DNA of 64,000 bases, from NCBI RefSeq assembly GCF_022842375.1, contig NZ_JALHPR010000018.1, forward strand, positions 26,139-90,138, written 5' to 3'. Source of the DNA: Elioraea sp. (GTDB lineage Bacteria; Pseudomonadota; Alphaproteobacteria; Acetobacterales; Acetobacteraceae). This document shows, one piece after another, positions 1 through 9,585 of this stretch. Each line of letters starts with the position of its first letter. Positions within the stretch are counted from its first letter, which is position 1. The notes below the pieces were generated by a model, which did no database searches, was not told where the DNA came from, and saw nothing but the letters and a program-made list of their open reading frames with translations. A program made the position numbers and the translations under genes.

Positions 1-1183
1 GGCGCATCAGGTCGGCCGTCACCTGGCTCTGGGCCGCGATCGTCGGGAAATCCGAGGCGTGCAGCTGAACCACCTTCTGGTTGGTATAGCCGGCCGCACG
101 CAGCGCATCCTTCGCACGGTCGATACTGCGTACCTTGAGCGCATCGGAACCCGCCTCGGTGTGCATCGGGCCGCCGAACGACCAGTAGGAATGGGAGGTC
201 TTGTACATCGCCGGCTCGTCGCCGACGACCGCCTTGAGGAAATCCTCCTGGTTGACCGCGAGCAGCAGCGCCTGGCGGATCTCGGGGTTGTCGAAGGGTG
301 GATGCAGGTGGTTCAGCCGCATCATCCCGACGGTGCCGAGGAGGTCGCGGTTCTCGACCACCACGTTGCGGTTGCGGCGGAACAACGGCAGCAGGTCATG
401 CAGCGGGAGCTCGATGAAATCGACCTCGCCGTTCATCAGTGCGTTCCCCGCAGTCGCCGGGTCCGAGATGATGTGCCACTCCATCCGCTCGGCGTTCGCG
501 CGCTTGCCACCAGCCGTCCACGACGGCGCCTCCTGGCGCGGCACATAGGCATCATTGCGCATATAGACCGCGCGCGAGCCCGGCACCCATTCGTCACGCA
601 TGAAACGATACGGGCCCGAGCCCACGCCGGACGTGATCTGCGTGTTGGGGTCGGTTGCCGCCACGCTTTCGGGCATGATGAAGCATGGGCTCGCATTCGC
701 CTTGGCGATCGCCGCGAGCAGGTGCGAAAACGGCTTCTGCAGCTTGATGCGGAAGCGGCGGTCGTCCAGCACATCGATGCTGTCGAGCCGCTTGGCGATT
801 TCCTGCCCGAAGCCGTCACGCGCCCACCAGCGCTTGATCGAGGCGACGCAGTCCTGCGCGCGCACGGGCTCGCCGTTGTGGAACTTCTGGCCGTCGCGCA
901 GCGTGAACACGTAGCTGCGGCCGTCATCCTCGATCTGCCAGCCATCGGCCGCCTGCGGCTTGACGGCGAGGTTCTCGTCAACCGACAGGATCGTATCGTA
1001 GACGAGATAGCTGTGCGTCCGCGTGATCGTCGCCGTCGTCCACACGGGGTCCAGGCTCGTCAGGTTCGCCTGCGGCACGATCCTGAGCGTCCGCGATGCG
1101 GCTGATTGCGCGTATGCCGGTGCGCCGAGCCCGGCGGCGGCAACGGCCGCGGCACTTCTTCCAAGAAGATCACGACGTCGCAT
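1..1183 (-). CDS. Family 5 ABC solute-binding protein, SBP-1 (3' end cut by window edge)
   Basis: Periplasmic solute-binding protein of the DppA/peptide-nickel-opine class; only the first 394 codons are present because the reading frame runs off the left edge. The start ATG at 1181-1183 gives a twin-arginine type signal (MRRRDLLGRSAAA, cleavage near AYAQ). The family core is visible: LRIVPQANLTSLDPVW, a VGSGPYRFMRDEW strand near residue 200 and PPFDNPEIRQALLLAVNQED near residue 300. It is the last of six paralogous binding-protein genes read leftward, 126 nt after SBP-2. Ligand unknown; peptides, opines or amino-acid-like compounds are the usual family ligands. The missing C-terminus lies outside the window. 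Confidence 0.93.
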   Translation of the reverse strand, partial: MRRRDLLGRSAAAVAAAGLGAPAYAQSAASRTLRIVPQANLTSLDPVWTTATITRTHSYLVYDTILSVDENLAVKPQAADGWQIEDDGRSYVFTLRDGQKFHNGEPVRAQDCVASIKRWWARDGFGQEIAKRLDSIDVLDDRRFRIKLQKPFSHLLAAIAKANASPCFIMPESVAATDPNTQITSGVGSGPYRFMRDEWVPGSRAVYMRNDAYVPRQEAPSWTAGGKRANAERMEWHIISDPATAGNALMNGEVDFIELPLHDLLPLFRRNRNVVVENRDLLGTVGMMRLNHLHPPFDNPEIRQALLLAVNQEDFLKAVVGDEPAMYKTSHSYWSFGGPMHTEAGSDALKVRSIDRAKDALRAAGYTNQKVVQLHASDFPTIAAQSQVTADLMR

Positions 1184-1269
1184 GGTGTGTTCTCCGTCCC
1201 GACACCGAGAAAAGCCAACCGCGCCGCGATCGTGGCGGCGCCAAGCTTGAATGCCCGCCTTACGGTCTG

Positions 1270-1299
1270 GGCGCTGCCGGGATCGCCCCCGGCAGCGCC
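1270..1299 (-). terminator. Perfect 12-bp hairpin between SBP-2 and SBP-1
   Basis: GGCGCTGCCGGG at 1270-1281 and CCCGGCAGCGCC at 1288-1299 are exact inverted repeats around a 6-nt loop, 11 nt past the SBP-2 stop. No T-tract follows on the leftward strand. It may be a transcript-stabilising or attenuating intercistronic hairpin rather than a full intrinsic terminator. Confidence 0.5.
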
Positions 1300-1309
1300 G
1301 CCCGGTCGG

Positions 1310-2908
1310 TCAGGTCTTGCTCACGCCCCAGAAGAAGGGCAGCGGCCCCTTGGTGATGCCGGTGACATTCCGGCGCCACGCCTGGTAGCCGAGGTAGAAG
1401 CCGTTGGGGATGTAGACGACATCGCGCATCGCCGCCGTGTTGATGGCGTCGAACGCGGCCTTCTCCGCCTGCGGCGTGGCGGCATTCAGCCACGAGTCGA
1501 TCTCGGTCTCGACCGCGGGGCTGTTCGGCCAGCCGAACCACGCGCCATCGCCGTTCGCGCGCAGCGCGTTGTACGAGGCCGGAGCGATGCAGTCGGCCCC
1601 CGCATGCCAGGTGTGGAAGATGTGCCAACCGCCCTGGCCCGGCGGCGCCTTCGACGCACGCCGCTGGCCGACCGTGCCCCAGTCGGTCGCGACGAAGTCG
1701 ACGGTCATGCCGAGGCTGCGCAGCAGCGCGTTCGTCACCTCGCCCATCGCCTTCAAGGGCGCCTGGTCCTGGCCGACGAGAACGGTGATCGGCTGGCCGC
1801 TGTAGCCGCTCTCGGCGAGCAGGCGCCGCGCACCCTCGATATTGCGCGGGCCCTTCAGGATGTCGCCGCCCACCTCGGTGTAGGCCGGCGTGCCTGGCGT
1901 GAAGAACGACGGCAGCAGCTTCCAAAGCGCCTCGTCGTTGCCGACGACGGCGCGCATGTAGTCCTCCTGGTTGATCGCCATCTGGATGGCGCGGCGGGCG
2001 CGCACATCGTTGAACGGCGCGTGCAGGTGGTTGACGCGGAAGCTGCCGATGTTGCCCAGCGGGTCGGCGATGTCGACCATGATGTTGCGGTTCCGCCGCA
2101 GCACCGGCACGAGGTCGGGCAGCGGCGTCTCCCACCAGTCGATCTCGCCGTTCTGCAGGGCGGCGGCCGCGGTGGCGGGGTCGGGGATGATGTTCCACTC
2201 GATGCGGTCGAAGTTCATCCGCTTGCCGCCGGCGAGCCAATCGGGTGCTTCCTGCCGCGGCTGGTAGTCGGCGAACCGCTCGAACACGGCCTTCGAGCCG
2301 GGCACCCACTCGTCGCGCCTGAACCGCATCGGGCCGGACCCGATCACGTCCTCGGGCTTGATCTGGGTGAAGCTGTCGGTCTTAGCCACGTGCTCGGGCA
2401 TGATGAAGGCCATCGGCGTATTGTTCTTGCCGAGGGCGAAGATCATCTTGGTGAACGGCTGGTTCAGCCGGAACCGGAACGTCCGATCATCGACGGCCTC
2501 GAGCGCATCGAGCCTGCCGCGGATGAGCTGGCCCAGCGGGTCGCGCGGCATCCAGCGCGTCAGGCTCGCCACCACGTCCTTCGACAGCACGGGCTGGCCG
2601 TTGTGGAACTTCAGGCCACTGCGGAGGCGGAACGTCCACGTCTTGAAGTCGGGCGAATGCTCCTCGCTCTCGACCATCTGGCGCTGCGGCTCGAGCTTGC
2701 TGTCGACGCCGTAGAGCGTGTCCCAGATCAGTGCCGAGCCGTTGCGCACGACGTACTGCGTGCCCCAGATCGGATCGAGGTTGGCGAGGTTGGCCTGGGG
2801 CACGAATCGAAGCACGCGGTTCGCTGCCGCCTGGCCGCGCACCGATGGTGCCGCGAAGCCGGTCGTACCTGCGGCCACGGTGCCGGCGAGGAAATTGCGA
2901 CGTTTCAT
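1310..2908 (-). CDS. Family 5 ABC solute-binding protein, SBP-2
   Basis: 532-residue periplasmic binding protein of the family 5 class. It begins with a Tat-like signal (MKRRNFLAGTVAAG), then LRFVPQANLANLDPIWGT, a GSGPMRFRRDEWVPGS segment and a C-terminal GGWHIFHTWHAGAD block, all in the same order as in the five neighbours. Full length for the family. The start ATG at 2906-2908 has a G-rich stretch (GGGGG) about 9 nt upstream. A 201-nt gap separates it from SBP-3, the largest in this run of genes, so it could have its own promoter, but I see no convincing one. Ligand not predictable. Confidence 0.95.
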   Translation of the reverse strand: MKRRNFLAGTVAAGTTGFAAPSVRGQAAANRVLRFVPQANLANLDPIWGTQYVVRNGSALIWDTLYGVDSKLEPQRQMVESEEHSPDFKTWTFRLRSGLKFHNGQPVLSKDVVASLTRWMPRDPLGQLIRGRLDALEAVDDRTFRFRLNQPFTKMIFALGKNNTPMAFIMPEHVAKTDSFTQIKPEDVIGSGPMRFRRDEWVPGSKAVFERFADYQPRQEAPDWLAGGKRMNFDRIEWNIIPDPATAAAALQNGEIDWWETPLPDLVPVLRRNRNIMVDIADPLGNIGSFRVNHLHAPFNDVRARRAIQMAINQEDYMRAVVGNDEALWKLLPSFFTPGTPAYTEVGGDILKGPRNIEGARRLLAESGYSGQPITVLVGQDQAPLKAMGEVTNALLRSLGMTVDFVATDWGTVGQRRASKAPPGQGGWHIFHTWHAGADCIAPASYNALRANGDGAWFGWPNSPAVETEIDSWLNAATPQAEKAAFDAINTAAMRDVVYIPNGFYLGYQAWRRNVTGITKGPLPFFWGVSKT

Positions 2909-3109
2909 TCTGTTAAGCCCCCATTGCCATCATTCGGCCTGAGGACCAGCGCCCCAACGCTCATGCGCCGCACTTGCCGTGCGGTCACTGGCGCGTGTCC
3001 CGAGGCCCGGTCGAGCCTCAAGCCGTCCCAGTGACTACTTTACGGGCAAGGGGCCTGGGCGCAAGCCGTTATCGCACCCATGGCCTGGTCCTTCCGCAAT
3101 CGTGACGGC

Positions 3110-4696
3110 TCAGCCCTTCCTGAGATTCCAGAACACGGGAATGCCCTTCAGCACGCCCGTGAGGTTCCTGCGATAGGCCGTGAACTGCTTGTAGTGGCCC
3201 AGCGGGATGCCCGGGGCGGCCTCGAGCGCCGCTGCCTGGATCTCGGCAGCGAGCCGCTGCTGGGTCGGGAGGTCCGTTGCCGCGAGCCACTGGGTGCGGA
3301 GTTCCTCGAGCCTCGGAACGTTCGGCCAGCCGAACCACGCCTGGTCGCCATGCCCGCGCACCTGGCTGTGCACCAGCGGATCGAGGAAGTCGTAGCCGGC
3401 GAAGCTGGTGCAAAGCGCACTCCACCCCCCCTGCGTCGGAGGTTCCTTCTTCGAACGGCGCTGCAGCACCGTTCCCCAATCCATCGCCTGGTAGTCGGTG
3501 TCGAAGCCCATCTGGCGGAACACGTCACCCATGACTTCCGATGCCGCCTTGGGAGCCAGGATGTCGGTCGGCCCGAGGAACACCACCTTCTCGCCCCGGT
3601 AGCCAGCTGCCTGGAGTGCCGCGCGGCCCGCCGCGATGCTGGACTTGAACGCCTCAAGGCCGGCGTTGTTGGCGAGCGGCGTTCCCGGCGTGAACCAGCC
3701 GACACCGGTGGTGTAGCCGGCAGGATCGTTGCCGTTGATCGCGATCACCACGTCCTGCTGGTTCACCGCAGCGATTACGGCGCGGCGGATGGCCGGGTTG
3801 TCGAAGGGCGGGTGCAGCGTGTTGAAGCGCAGCGCCGAGACCAGCCCGATCGGGTCCTGCACGTCGACCACGATGTTGCGGTTGCGGCGCAGCAGCGGCT
3901 GGATGTCGACCTGCGGCTGCTCCCACCAGTCGATCTCTCCGGCCTGCAGCGCGGCGGCCGCTGTTCCGGCATCAGGCAGGATGCGCCACTCGATCCGGTC
4001 GAGGTTCATCACCTTGGGGCCAGCCGTCAGGCTCGGCGTGCCGGTGGCAAGCGGGCGATAATCGGCGAAACGCTCGTAGACCATGATCTGCCCGGTGATC
4101 CACTCGTCGCGCTTGAAGCGCATCGGGCCGGAGCCAGTGTAGTCGGTGATCTGCTGGAACGGATCGGTCCTGGCCACCCGCTCGGGCATGATGTAGAGGC
4201 CGTTCGAGGGCTTGGCGAGCGTCGAAATCAGGCGCGGATAGGGCGCCTTCAGGCGGAATCGGATGCGCCGGTCGTCGAGCGCCGTCACCTCCTCCGTCGC
4301 TGCCGCAGCCGCCTGCCCCATCGGGTCGCGACGCCACCAGCGGGTGATCGAGGGCACACAGTCCTGCGCGCGCACCGGCTCGCCATCGTGGAACTTCAGC
4401 CCCTCGCGCAGCGTGACGATGACCGTGCGCCCGCCATCCTCCTCGACATGGCCCGCCGCCATCTGCGGGCTGACTGCGAGGTCGGCGTCGGAGCCGTACA
4501 ACGTGTCGTAGACGAGGAAGGCGTGGTTGCGCGTGACATAGGCGGTCGTCCACACGGGGTCGAGGCTGCCGGGGTTCGACTGCGGCGCGAAGCGCAGCAG
4601 CCGGTTCGCCGCCACCCCCTGCGACACGGCGGGCGCGGAAAGCCCGGCCGTCGCCGCGAGCGCTGCACTGCCCCTCAGAATATCTCGGCGCTTCAT
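3110..4696 (-). CDS. Family 5 ABC solute-binding protein, SBP-3
   Basis: 528-residue paralogue with Tat-like leader MKRRDILRGSAALAA and cleavage near SAPAVSQG. The core reads LRFAPQSNPGSLDPVWTTAY, then TGSGPMRFKRDEW and PPFDNPAIRRAVIAAVNQQD. The lobe-closing region (GGWSALCTSFAGYDFLDP) differs from SBP-4 and SBP-6, which both carry AGLDHL(D/N)P, so it may bind a different ligand. The start is supported by a strong GGGGAGG ribosome site 5 nt upstream. It lies 21 nt after SBP-4 in the same operon. Confidence 0.95.
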   Translation of the reverse strand: MKRRDILRGSAALAATAGLSAPAVSQGVAANRLLRFAPQSNPGSLDPVWTTAYVTRNHAFLVYDTLYGSDADLAVSPQMAAGHVEEDGGRTVIVTLREGLKFHDGEPVRAQDCVPSITRWWRRDPMGQAAAAATEEVTALDDRRIRFRLKAPYPRLISTLAKPSNGLYIMPERVARTDPFQQITDYTGSGPMRFKRDEWITGQIMVYERFADYRPLATGTPSLTAGPKVMNLDRIEWRILPDAGTAAAALQAGEIDWWEQPQVDIQPLLRRNRNIVVDVQDPIGLVSALRFNTLHPPFDNPAIRRAVIAAVNQQDVVIAINGNDPAGYTTGVGWFTPGTPLANNAGLEAFKSSIAAGRAALQAAGYRGEKVVFLGPTDILAPKAASEVMGDVFRQMGFDTDYQAMDWGTVLQRRSKKEPPTQGGWSALCTSFAGYDFLDPLVHSQVRGHGDQAWFGWPNVPRLEELRTQWLAATDLPTQQRLAAEIQAAALEAAPGIPLGHYKQFTAYRRNLTGVLKGIPVFWNLRKG

Positions 4697-4717
4697 GCCA
4701 TCCTCCCCGTTTCTTTC

Positions 4718-6289
4718 TTAGAACGAAACATCCCAGAACCGCGGAATGCCGCCAGGCTGGGCCGCACCGCGGAGTGTGCGCCGATACGCCATCGGCTGGA
4801 AGAACTGGCCGAGCGGCACGTACGGCACGTCGATCATCGCCTGTTGCTGCATCGCCGCCGCGATCGTCCGCTGCGCCACCAGCGTCGGCGCATCGAACCA
4901 CTGCTCGCGCAGCTCCTCGAGCCGCGGGCTGTCGGGCCAGCCGATGAAGCCCTGCGCCCCCTGCCCGCGCAGCACGAGATGCCCGGCGGGGTCGAGGTGG
5001 TCGAGCCCTGCCCAGTTCGAGAAATACACACTCCACCCGCCGCGCGCGGGCGGCTCGCGCGAGCCGAGGCGGCGCACCACGCTGCCCCAGTCCATCACCT
5101 GTTCGTCCACCGTGAGGCCCATGCGCCGCAGCATGTCGACGCCGACCGCCGACAGCGCGGCGACCGCGGGAACATCGGTGGCGGCGAGCACCACCACAGG
5201 CTCTCCCCTGTAGCCGCTCTCGGCGACGAGCCGCCGCGCGCGGTCGAGGTCGAACGTCAGCGCGCCGAGGCCCGCTTCGTTGGCAAGCGGCGTTCCTGGC
5301 GTGAAGACGCCGACTCCCGTTCGCCAGAGAGAACGATCCGTTCCCATCACGGCCTGCATGTAGTCGGCCTGGTTCACGGCCGGCAGCACGGCACGACGAA
5401 GGACAGGATTGTCGAAGGGCGGCTGCAGGTGGTTCATCCTGAGCGTCGAGATGAAGCCGAGCGGATCGGGAATCTCGACCGCGACCTGCGCCTCGCGACG
5501 CAACACGGGCAGCAGGTCTGGCGTTGCCCTCTCCCACCAGTCGATCTCCCCAGCCCGAAGCGCCGCGGCCGCCGTCGCTGGATCGGGGATGATCGTCCAC
5601 TCGACACGGGGGATCGACACCCGCTTCGGCCCCGCCAGGAACGACACCGTTCCGCTTTCGCGCGGGACGTAGCCTTCGAACCGCTCGTAGACGACGCGGG
5701 CGCCCGCATTCCACTCATCGGCACGGAACCGGAACGGCCCTGAGCCGATCACCTCAGGCCCGCCGAACGGCTGGAACGCATCGCGCGCGGCGATGCGCGC
5801 GGGCATGATGAAGGGGGCAAGGCTGCCTGGCTTGGCGAGTGCCTCGCGCATGTGCGCGAAGGGCCGCTTGAGGCGAAACACCACGCTTCGGTCATCGCGC
5901 GCGACCATCTCGTCGGTCAGTGCAATGAGCCTGCCGCCCATCGCGTCGCGCCTGCCCCAGCGGGCGAGCGAGGCGATCACGTCGGTCGCGCGGACGGGTT
6001 CGCCATCGTGGAAGCGCAAGCCATCGCGCAGCGCCAGCGTCCACTTCCTGCCGCCATCCTCGACCGTCTCGCCACCCACCATCTGCGGCATCGGGCGGAA
6101 GGTGTCATCGAGGGCGTAGAGCGTATCCCACACCAGCAGGCCGTGGTTGCGGGTGATGTAGGCGGTCGACGCCACCGGATCGACGACGGACAGGTTCGCG
6201 TGCGGCACGAAGCGCAGCGCGCGCGCGGCCTGTGCGTGGGCGACGAACGGCGCGGCGAGAGACGCCACCAGAATGGTTCGACGACGCAT
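4718..6289 (-). CDS. Family 5 ABC solute-binding protein, SBP-4
   Basis: 523-residue binding protein. The frame is open further upstream, but the true start is the ATG at 6287-6289: it gives a clean signal (MRRRTILVASLAAPFVAHAQ) and overlaps the SBP-5 stop as TGATG, which implies translational coupling. Family blocks are LRFVPHANLSVVDPVAST, VIGSGPFRFRADEW, PPFDNPVLRRAVLPAVNQAD and GGWSVYFSNWAGLDHLDP. The leader is shorter than in its neighbours. Role: periplasmic capture of a peptide-like or opine-like solute for an ABC importer not present in this window. Confidence 0.95.
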   Translation of the reverse strand: MRRRTILVASLAAPFVAHAQAARALRFVPHANLSVVDPVASTAYITRNHGLLVWDTLYALDDTFRPMPQMVGGETVEDGGRKWTLALRDGLRFHDGEPVRATDVIASLARWGRRDAMGGRLIALTDEMVARDDRSVVFRLKRPFAHMREALAKPGSLAPFIMPARIAARDAFQPFGGPEVIGSGPFRFRADEWNAGARVVYERFEGYVPRESGTVSFLAGPKRVSIPRVEWTIIPDPATAAAALRAGEIDWWERATPDLLPVLRREAQVAVEIPDPLGFISTLRMNHLQPPFDNPVLRRAVLPAVNQADYMQAVMGTDRSLWRTGVGVFTPGTPLANEAGLGALTFDLDRARRLVAESGYRGEPVVVLAATDVPAVAALSAVGVDMLRRMGLTVDEQVMDWGSVVRRLGSREPPARGGWSVYFSNWAGLDHLDPAGHLVLRGQGAQGFIGWPDSPRLEELREQWFDAPTLVAQRTIAAAMQQQAMIDVPYVPLGQFFQPMAYRRTLRGAAQPGGIPRFWDVSF

Positions 6290-7887
6290 CAGGCCCTTCG
6301 CACGTTCAATGGCAGCACCATGCCTTCCATCACGCCCGTGAGGCTCCGCCGCCAGGCAGAGGAGGTGAAGTACTGGCCGAGTGGCCAGTACGGCACGTCC
6401 TGCCAGAACTGCGCCTGGATGCGGCGGCCGAGCCCGGCCTGTGCCTCCGCCGGGGCGTCGAACCACTCGTCGCGCAGCGCCTCGAGCGCGGGGCTGGTCG
6501 GCCAGCCGAACCAGGCGCCATCGCCGTTGCCGCGCAGCAGCAGATGCGCGCCGGGGTTCATCAGGTCAGCGCCGGCGAACAGCGACACCATCACGTTCCA
6601 TCCGCCCTGGTCCGGCGGTTCCTTCCTCGCGCGGCGGGCAAGCACCGTGCCCCAGTCCGACGTCGCGGGCGCGACCGACATCCCTGCCTTCTGCAGCGCA
6701 TCGATCGCGACGATGCTGATCGCGTTGGTGTTCACAACATCGGTGGCGTGCAGGAACACCACGGTCTCGCCGCGATAGCCCGCGGCGGCGAGTGCGGACT
6801 TCGCCGCATCCGCACTGCGCGGGCCGCTGACGGCAGCGATCCCTTCGTCGGACGCCATGGGGGAGGCCACGGGAAAGCAGCCGACGCCATCGCGCCACAC
6901 CGCGCGATCGCCACCCATGATCGCCGTCATGTAGTCGGCCTGCGCGATCGCCGGCAGCAGCGCGCGGCGACGCTCCGCCGTGTCGAAGGGCGCATGCAGG
7001 TGGTTCGGCCGCAGCATCGCCTTGATGCCGGAACTGTCGAGGCGATCGACCACCACCTCGCGGTGCCGCTGCACCACGGGGCGGAGATCATTCGCCACCT
7101 GTTCCAGCCAATCCACCTCGCCGGCCTGGAGCGCGGCGGCGGCCGTGCCCGCATCGGTGATGATGCGCCACTCCATGCGGTCGAAATGCGCCAGCTTCGG
7201 CCCCGCCGTCATCGAGGGCGTTCCCTCGCGCGGCACGTAGCGCCCGTAGCGCTCATAGACGAGCTGGCTGCCGGAGACGCGCTCATCGGCCTTGAACCGG
7301 TACGGACCCGAACCAATGATCTCGCTGATCGCGGTCGCAGCCGGCGTGCGCGCCAGGCGCTCGGGCATCACGAAGCAGGGGTAGGACGAGGCCTTGCCGA
7401 GCGCGTCGAGCATCGGGCCGAACGGGCGCGTCAGGTTGATCTCGAACCGCCTGTCGTCGAGGGCGCGCATCGTCTCGATCCGGGCAGCAAGCGTCTGGCC
7501 GTGCGTGTCCCGCGTCATCCAGCGCCGGATGGAGGCCACCGCATCCGCCGCGCGCACGGGCTCGCCGTCATGAAAGGTGGGGCCCTGGCGCAGCGTGAAG
7601 GTCCAGCGCTTGCCGTCGCTGTCAACGACATGGCCTTCGGCAAGCTGCGGATGAGGCCGGAACTGGCTGTCGAGGCCGTACAGCGTGTCCCATACCATGT
7701 GGGCGTGGTTGCGCGTCTGGTAGCCCGTCGTCACCATCGGATCGAGGATGGAAACATCCGCCTGGGGAACGAATTTCAGCACCCGCGCGGAGGTTGGCTG
7801 GGCGAGCGCCGGGGCTGGGAGAGCGACCGAGGCGGCAAGCGCCGCCCCCATCGCTCCCCCGGCTCCGAGGACGGCGCGACGCCGCAT
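6289..7887 (-). CDS. Family 5 ABC solute-binding protein, SBP-5
   Basis: 532 residues from the ATG at 7885-7887, which overlaps the SBP-6 stop as TGATG. The open frame continues upstream, but that part only shadows SBP-6. The leader MRRRAVLGAGGAMGAALAA has the double-arginine motif. The core has LKFVPQADVSILDPMVTTGY, IIGSGPYRFKADERVSGS, HAPFDTAERRRALLPAIAQAD and GGWNVMVSLFAGADLMNP. It is one of the more divergent of the six copies: the usual PFDNP is PFDTA and the DEW after the GSGP block is DER. Confidence 0.95.
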   Translation of the reverse strand: MRRRAVLGAGGAMGAALAASVALPAPALAQPTSARVLKFVPQADVSILDPMVTTGYQTRNHAHMVWDTLYGLDSQFRPHPQLAEGHVVDSDGKRWTFTLRQGPTFHDGEPVRAADAVASIRRWMTRDTHGQTLAARIETMRALDDRRFEINLTRPFGPMLDALGKASSYPCFVMPERLARTPAATAISEIIGSGPYRFKADERVSGSQLVYERYGRYVPREGTPSMTAGPKLAHFDRMEWRIITDAGTAAAALQAGEVDWLEQVANDLRPVVQRHREVVVDRLDSSGIKAMLRPNHLHAPFDTAERRRALLPAIAQADYMTAIMGGDRAVWRDGVGCFPVASPMASDEGIAAVSGPRSADAAKSALAAAGYRGETVVFLHATDVVNTNAISIVAIDALQKAGMSVAPATSDWGTVLARRARKEPPDQGGWNVMVSLFAGADLMNPGAHLLLRGNGDGAWFGWPTSPALEALRDEWFDAPAEAQAGLGRRIQAQFWQDVPYWPLGQYFTSSAWRRSLTGVMEGMVLPLNVRRA

Positions 7888-9491
7888 CAGGCAGTCCGCC
7901 GCACGTTCCAGAACATCGGCACGCCGCCTGCCGCCATCACGCCGGTGATGTTCCGGCGATAGGCGATCGGCTGGAAGTACTGGCCGAGCGGGATGTAGGG
8001 AACGTCGGTGAAGAGCTGGCGCTGCATGTCGGCCGCGATCGCCTTCTGGGAATCGAGCGTCGGCGCCTCGAACCAGGCATCGCGCAGCTGCTCGATCCTC
8101 TCCGACGTCGGCCAGCCGATGAACCCGGCATCGCCCTGCCCGCGCAGCATGTGATGGCTTGCGGGGTTGAGGTGGTCGAGGCCGGCCCAGAAGGTGAAGA
8201 ACACGCTCCACCCGCCGCGGTCGAGCGGCTCCTTGCTCGCGCGGCGGCGCACGACCGAGCCCCAGTCCATCGCCTGGGTGTCGAGGTTGAGGCCGAGCTC
8301 GCGGAACATGCCGCCGCCGACCTGGCTCAGCGCCACGAGGCTCGGCAGGTCGGTGGTCGAGAGGAGCGCGACGCGCTCGTTCGTGATGCCGGCTTCGGCG
8401 ATCATCCGTTTCGCGAGCGCGATGTCCTCCTTGTAGACATCGGCGACGCCGACATCGGTCGCGAGCGGCGTGCCGGGGGTGAAGGCGCCGACATTCTTGC
8501 GGATCAGCCGCGGGTCGCCGCCGATCACCGCCGTCATGTAGTCGGACTGCCGCACGCCGCGGATCAGCGCCTGGCGGAATTTCGGGTTGTTCATCGGCGC
8601 GTGCAGGTGGTTCGGCCGCATCACCGCGATCAGGCCCAACTCATCCTGCACCTCGACGGCGATGTTGCGGTTGCGCCCGAGCAGCGGGAGATAGTCGCCC
8701 GTCGGCTGTTCCCACCAGTCGATCTCGCCTGCCTGGAGGGCAGCGGCCGACGTCGCGGCATCGGGGATGATGCGCCACTCCACGCGGTCGAAATTCACGA
8801 CCTTGGGGCCTGCCGTGAACGAGGGCTCTCCCTGCTCGCGCGGACGGTAGGCGGCGTTGCGCTCATAGACGACGAGGGAGCCCGAGTTGAACTCGTCGCG
8901 CTTGAACCGGAACGGACCCGAACCGATCATGTCCTCGGGCCGGATCTGAGTGAACGGGTCGGTCGCTGCGATCCGCTCCGGCATGATGAAGGGCGCATTC
9001 GAGGTGGGCTTCGCCAGCGCGTCGAGCATCAGCGGGAAGGGCTTCGAGAGCCTGATCTGGAAGCGGCGGTCGTCGAGCGCCACCCACTCCGTCACGACCG
9101 AGGCCATCTTGGCGCCGAACGCGTCGCGCGCGGCCCAGCGCTTCAGCGAGGCGATCACGTCGCCGGACCGGACGGGCGTTCCGTCGTGGAAGGCAAGGCC
9201 GGTGCGCAGCGTGAAGGTCCAACGCTTGTTGTCGTCCTCGAGCGTGTGGCCCTCGACCATCTGCGGCTGTGGGCGATACTGCGCATCGAGGCCGTAGAGC
9301 GTGTCCCACACCATGAAGCCGTGGTTGCGGGTGACGTAGGCGGTCGTCCAGATCGGGTCCATCACCGTCAGGTTGGCCTGCGGCACGAAGCGCAACGTGC
9401 GCGCGCCCTGCGCCTGCGTGATCGGCGGTGCGCCAAGCGTCGCACCCGCGGTCGCGGCTGCGGTCGCGGCAAGGAAATTGCGTCGCTTCAT
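7887..9491 (-). CDS. Family 5 ABC solute-binding protein, SBP-6 (first of six)
   Basis: 534 residues. The start ATG at 9489-9491 is chosen because it has a GGGAGA ribosome site 5-6 nt upstream and gives a Tat-like leader (MKRRNFLAATAAATAGA, cleavage near TQAQ). Core blocks: LRFVPQANLTVMDPIWTTAY, MIGSGPFRFKRDEFNSGS, HAPMNNPKFRQALIRGVRQSD, GGWSVFFTFWAGLDHLNP. It follows the aldehyde dehydrogenase by 94 nt and is translationally linked to SBP-5. Its leader nearly equals that of SBP-2 (both MKRRNFLA), consistent with tandem duplication. Only the binding component of an importer is visible. Confidence 0.95.
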   Translation of the reverse strand: MKRRNFLAATAAATAGATLGAPPITQAQGARTLRFVPQANLTVMDPIWTTAYVTRNHGFMVWDTLYGLDAQYRPQPQMVEGHTLEDDNKRWTFTLRTGLAFHDGTPVRSGDVIASLKRWAARDAFGAKMASVVTEWVALDDRRFQIRLSKPFPLMLDALAKPTSNAPFIMPERIAATDPFTQIRPEDMIGSGPFRFKRDEFNSGSLVVYERNAAYRPREQGEPSFTAGPKVVNFDRVEWRIIPDAATSAAALQAGEIDWWEQPTGDYLPLLGRNRNIAVEVQDELGLIAVMRPNHLHAPMNNPKFRQALIRGVRQSDYMTAVIGGDPRLIRKNVGAFTPGTPLATDVGVADVYKEDIALAKRMIAEAGITNERVALLSTTDLPSLVALSQVGGGMFRELGLNLDTQAMDWGSVVRRRASKEPLDRGGWSVFFTFWAGLDHLNPASHHMLRGQGDAGFIGWPTSERIEQLRDAWFEAPTLDSQKAIAADMQRQLFTDVPYIPLGQYFQPIAYRRNITGVMAAGGVPMFWNVRRTA

Positions 9492-9585
9492 CTCTGTCTC
9501 CCGTTGGTCGACCCCATTGTTGCGCCACAGCATGCGGGCGGGCGGGGAGGTCTGTCCACACCCCCCTGCGTGCAGGCGGCAGCAC

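Noticed and set aside
1106..3034. Open frame of 642 codons on the rightward strand
   Set aside because: Antisense to SBP-2, same shadow composition; no start context.
3972..5714. Open frame of 580 codons on the leftward strand
   Set aside because: Out-of-frame overlap of SBP-3 and SBP-4; Arg/Ala-rich without any motif.
3080..5743. Open frame of 887 codons on the rightward strand
   Set aside because: Lies wholly opposite the SBP-3 and SBP-4 genes; composition is Arg/His/Pro-rich with no domain, the usual antisense shadow of high-GC genes.
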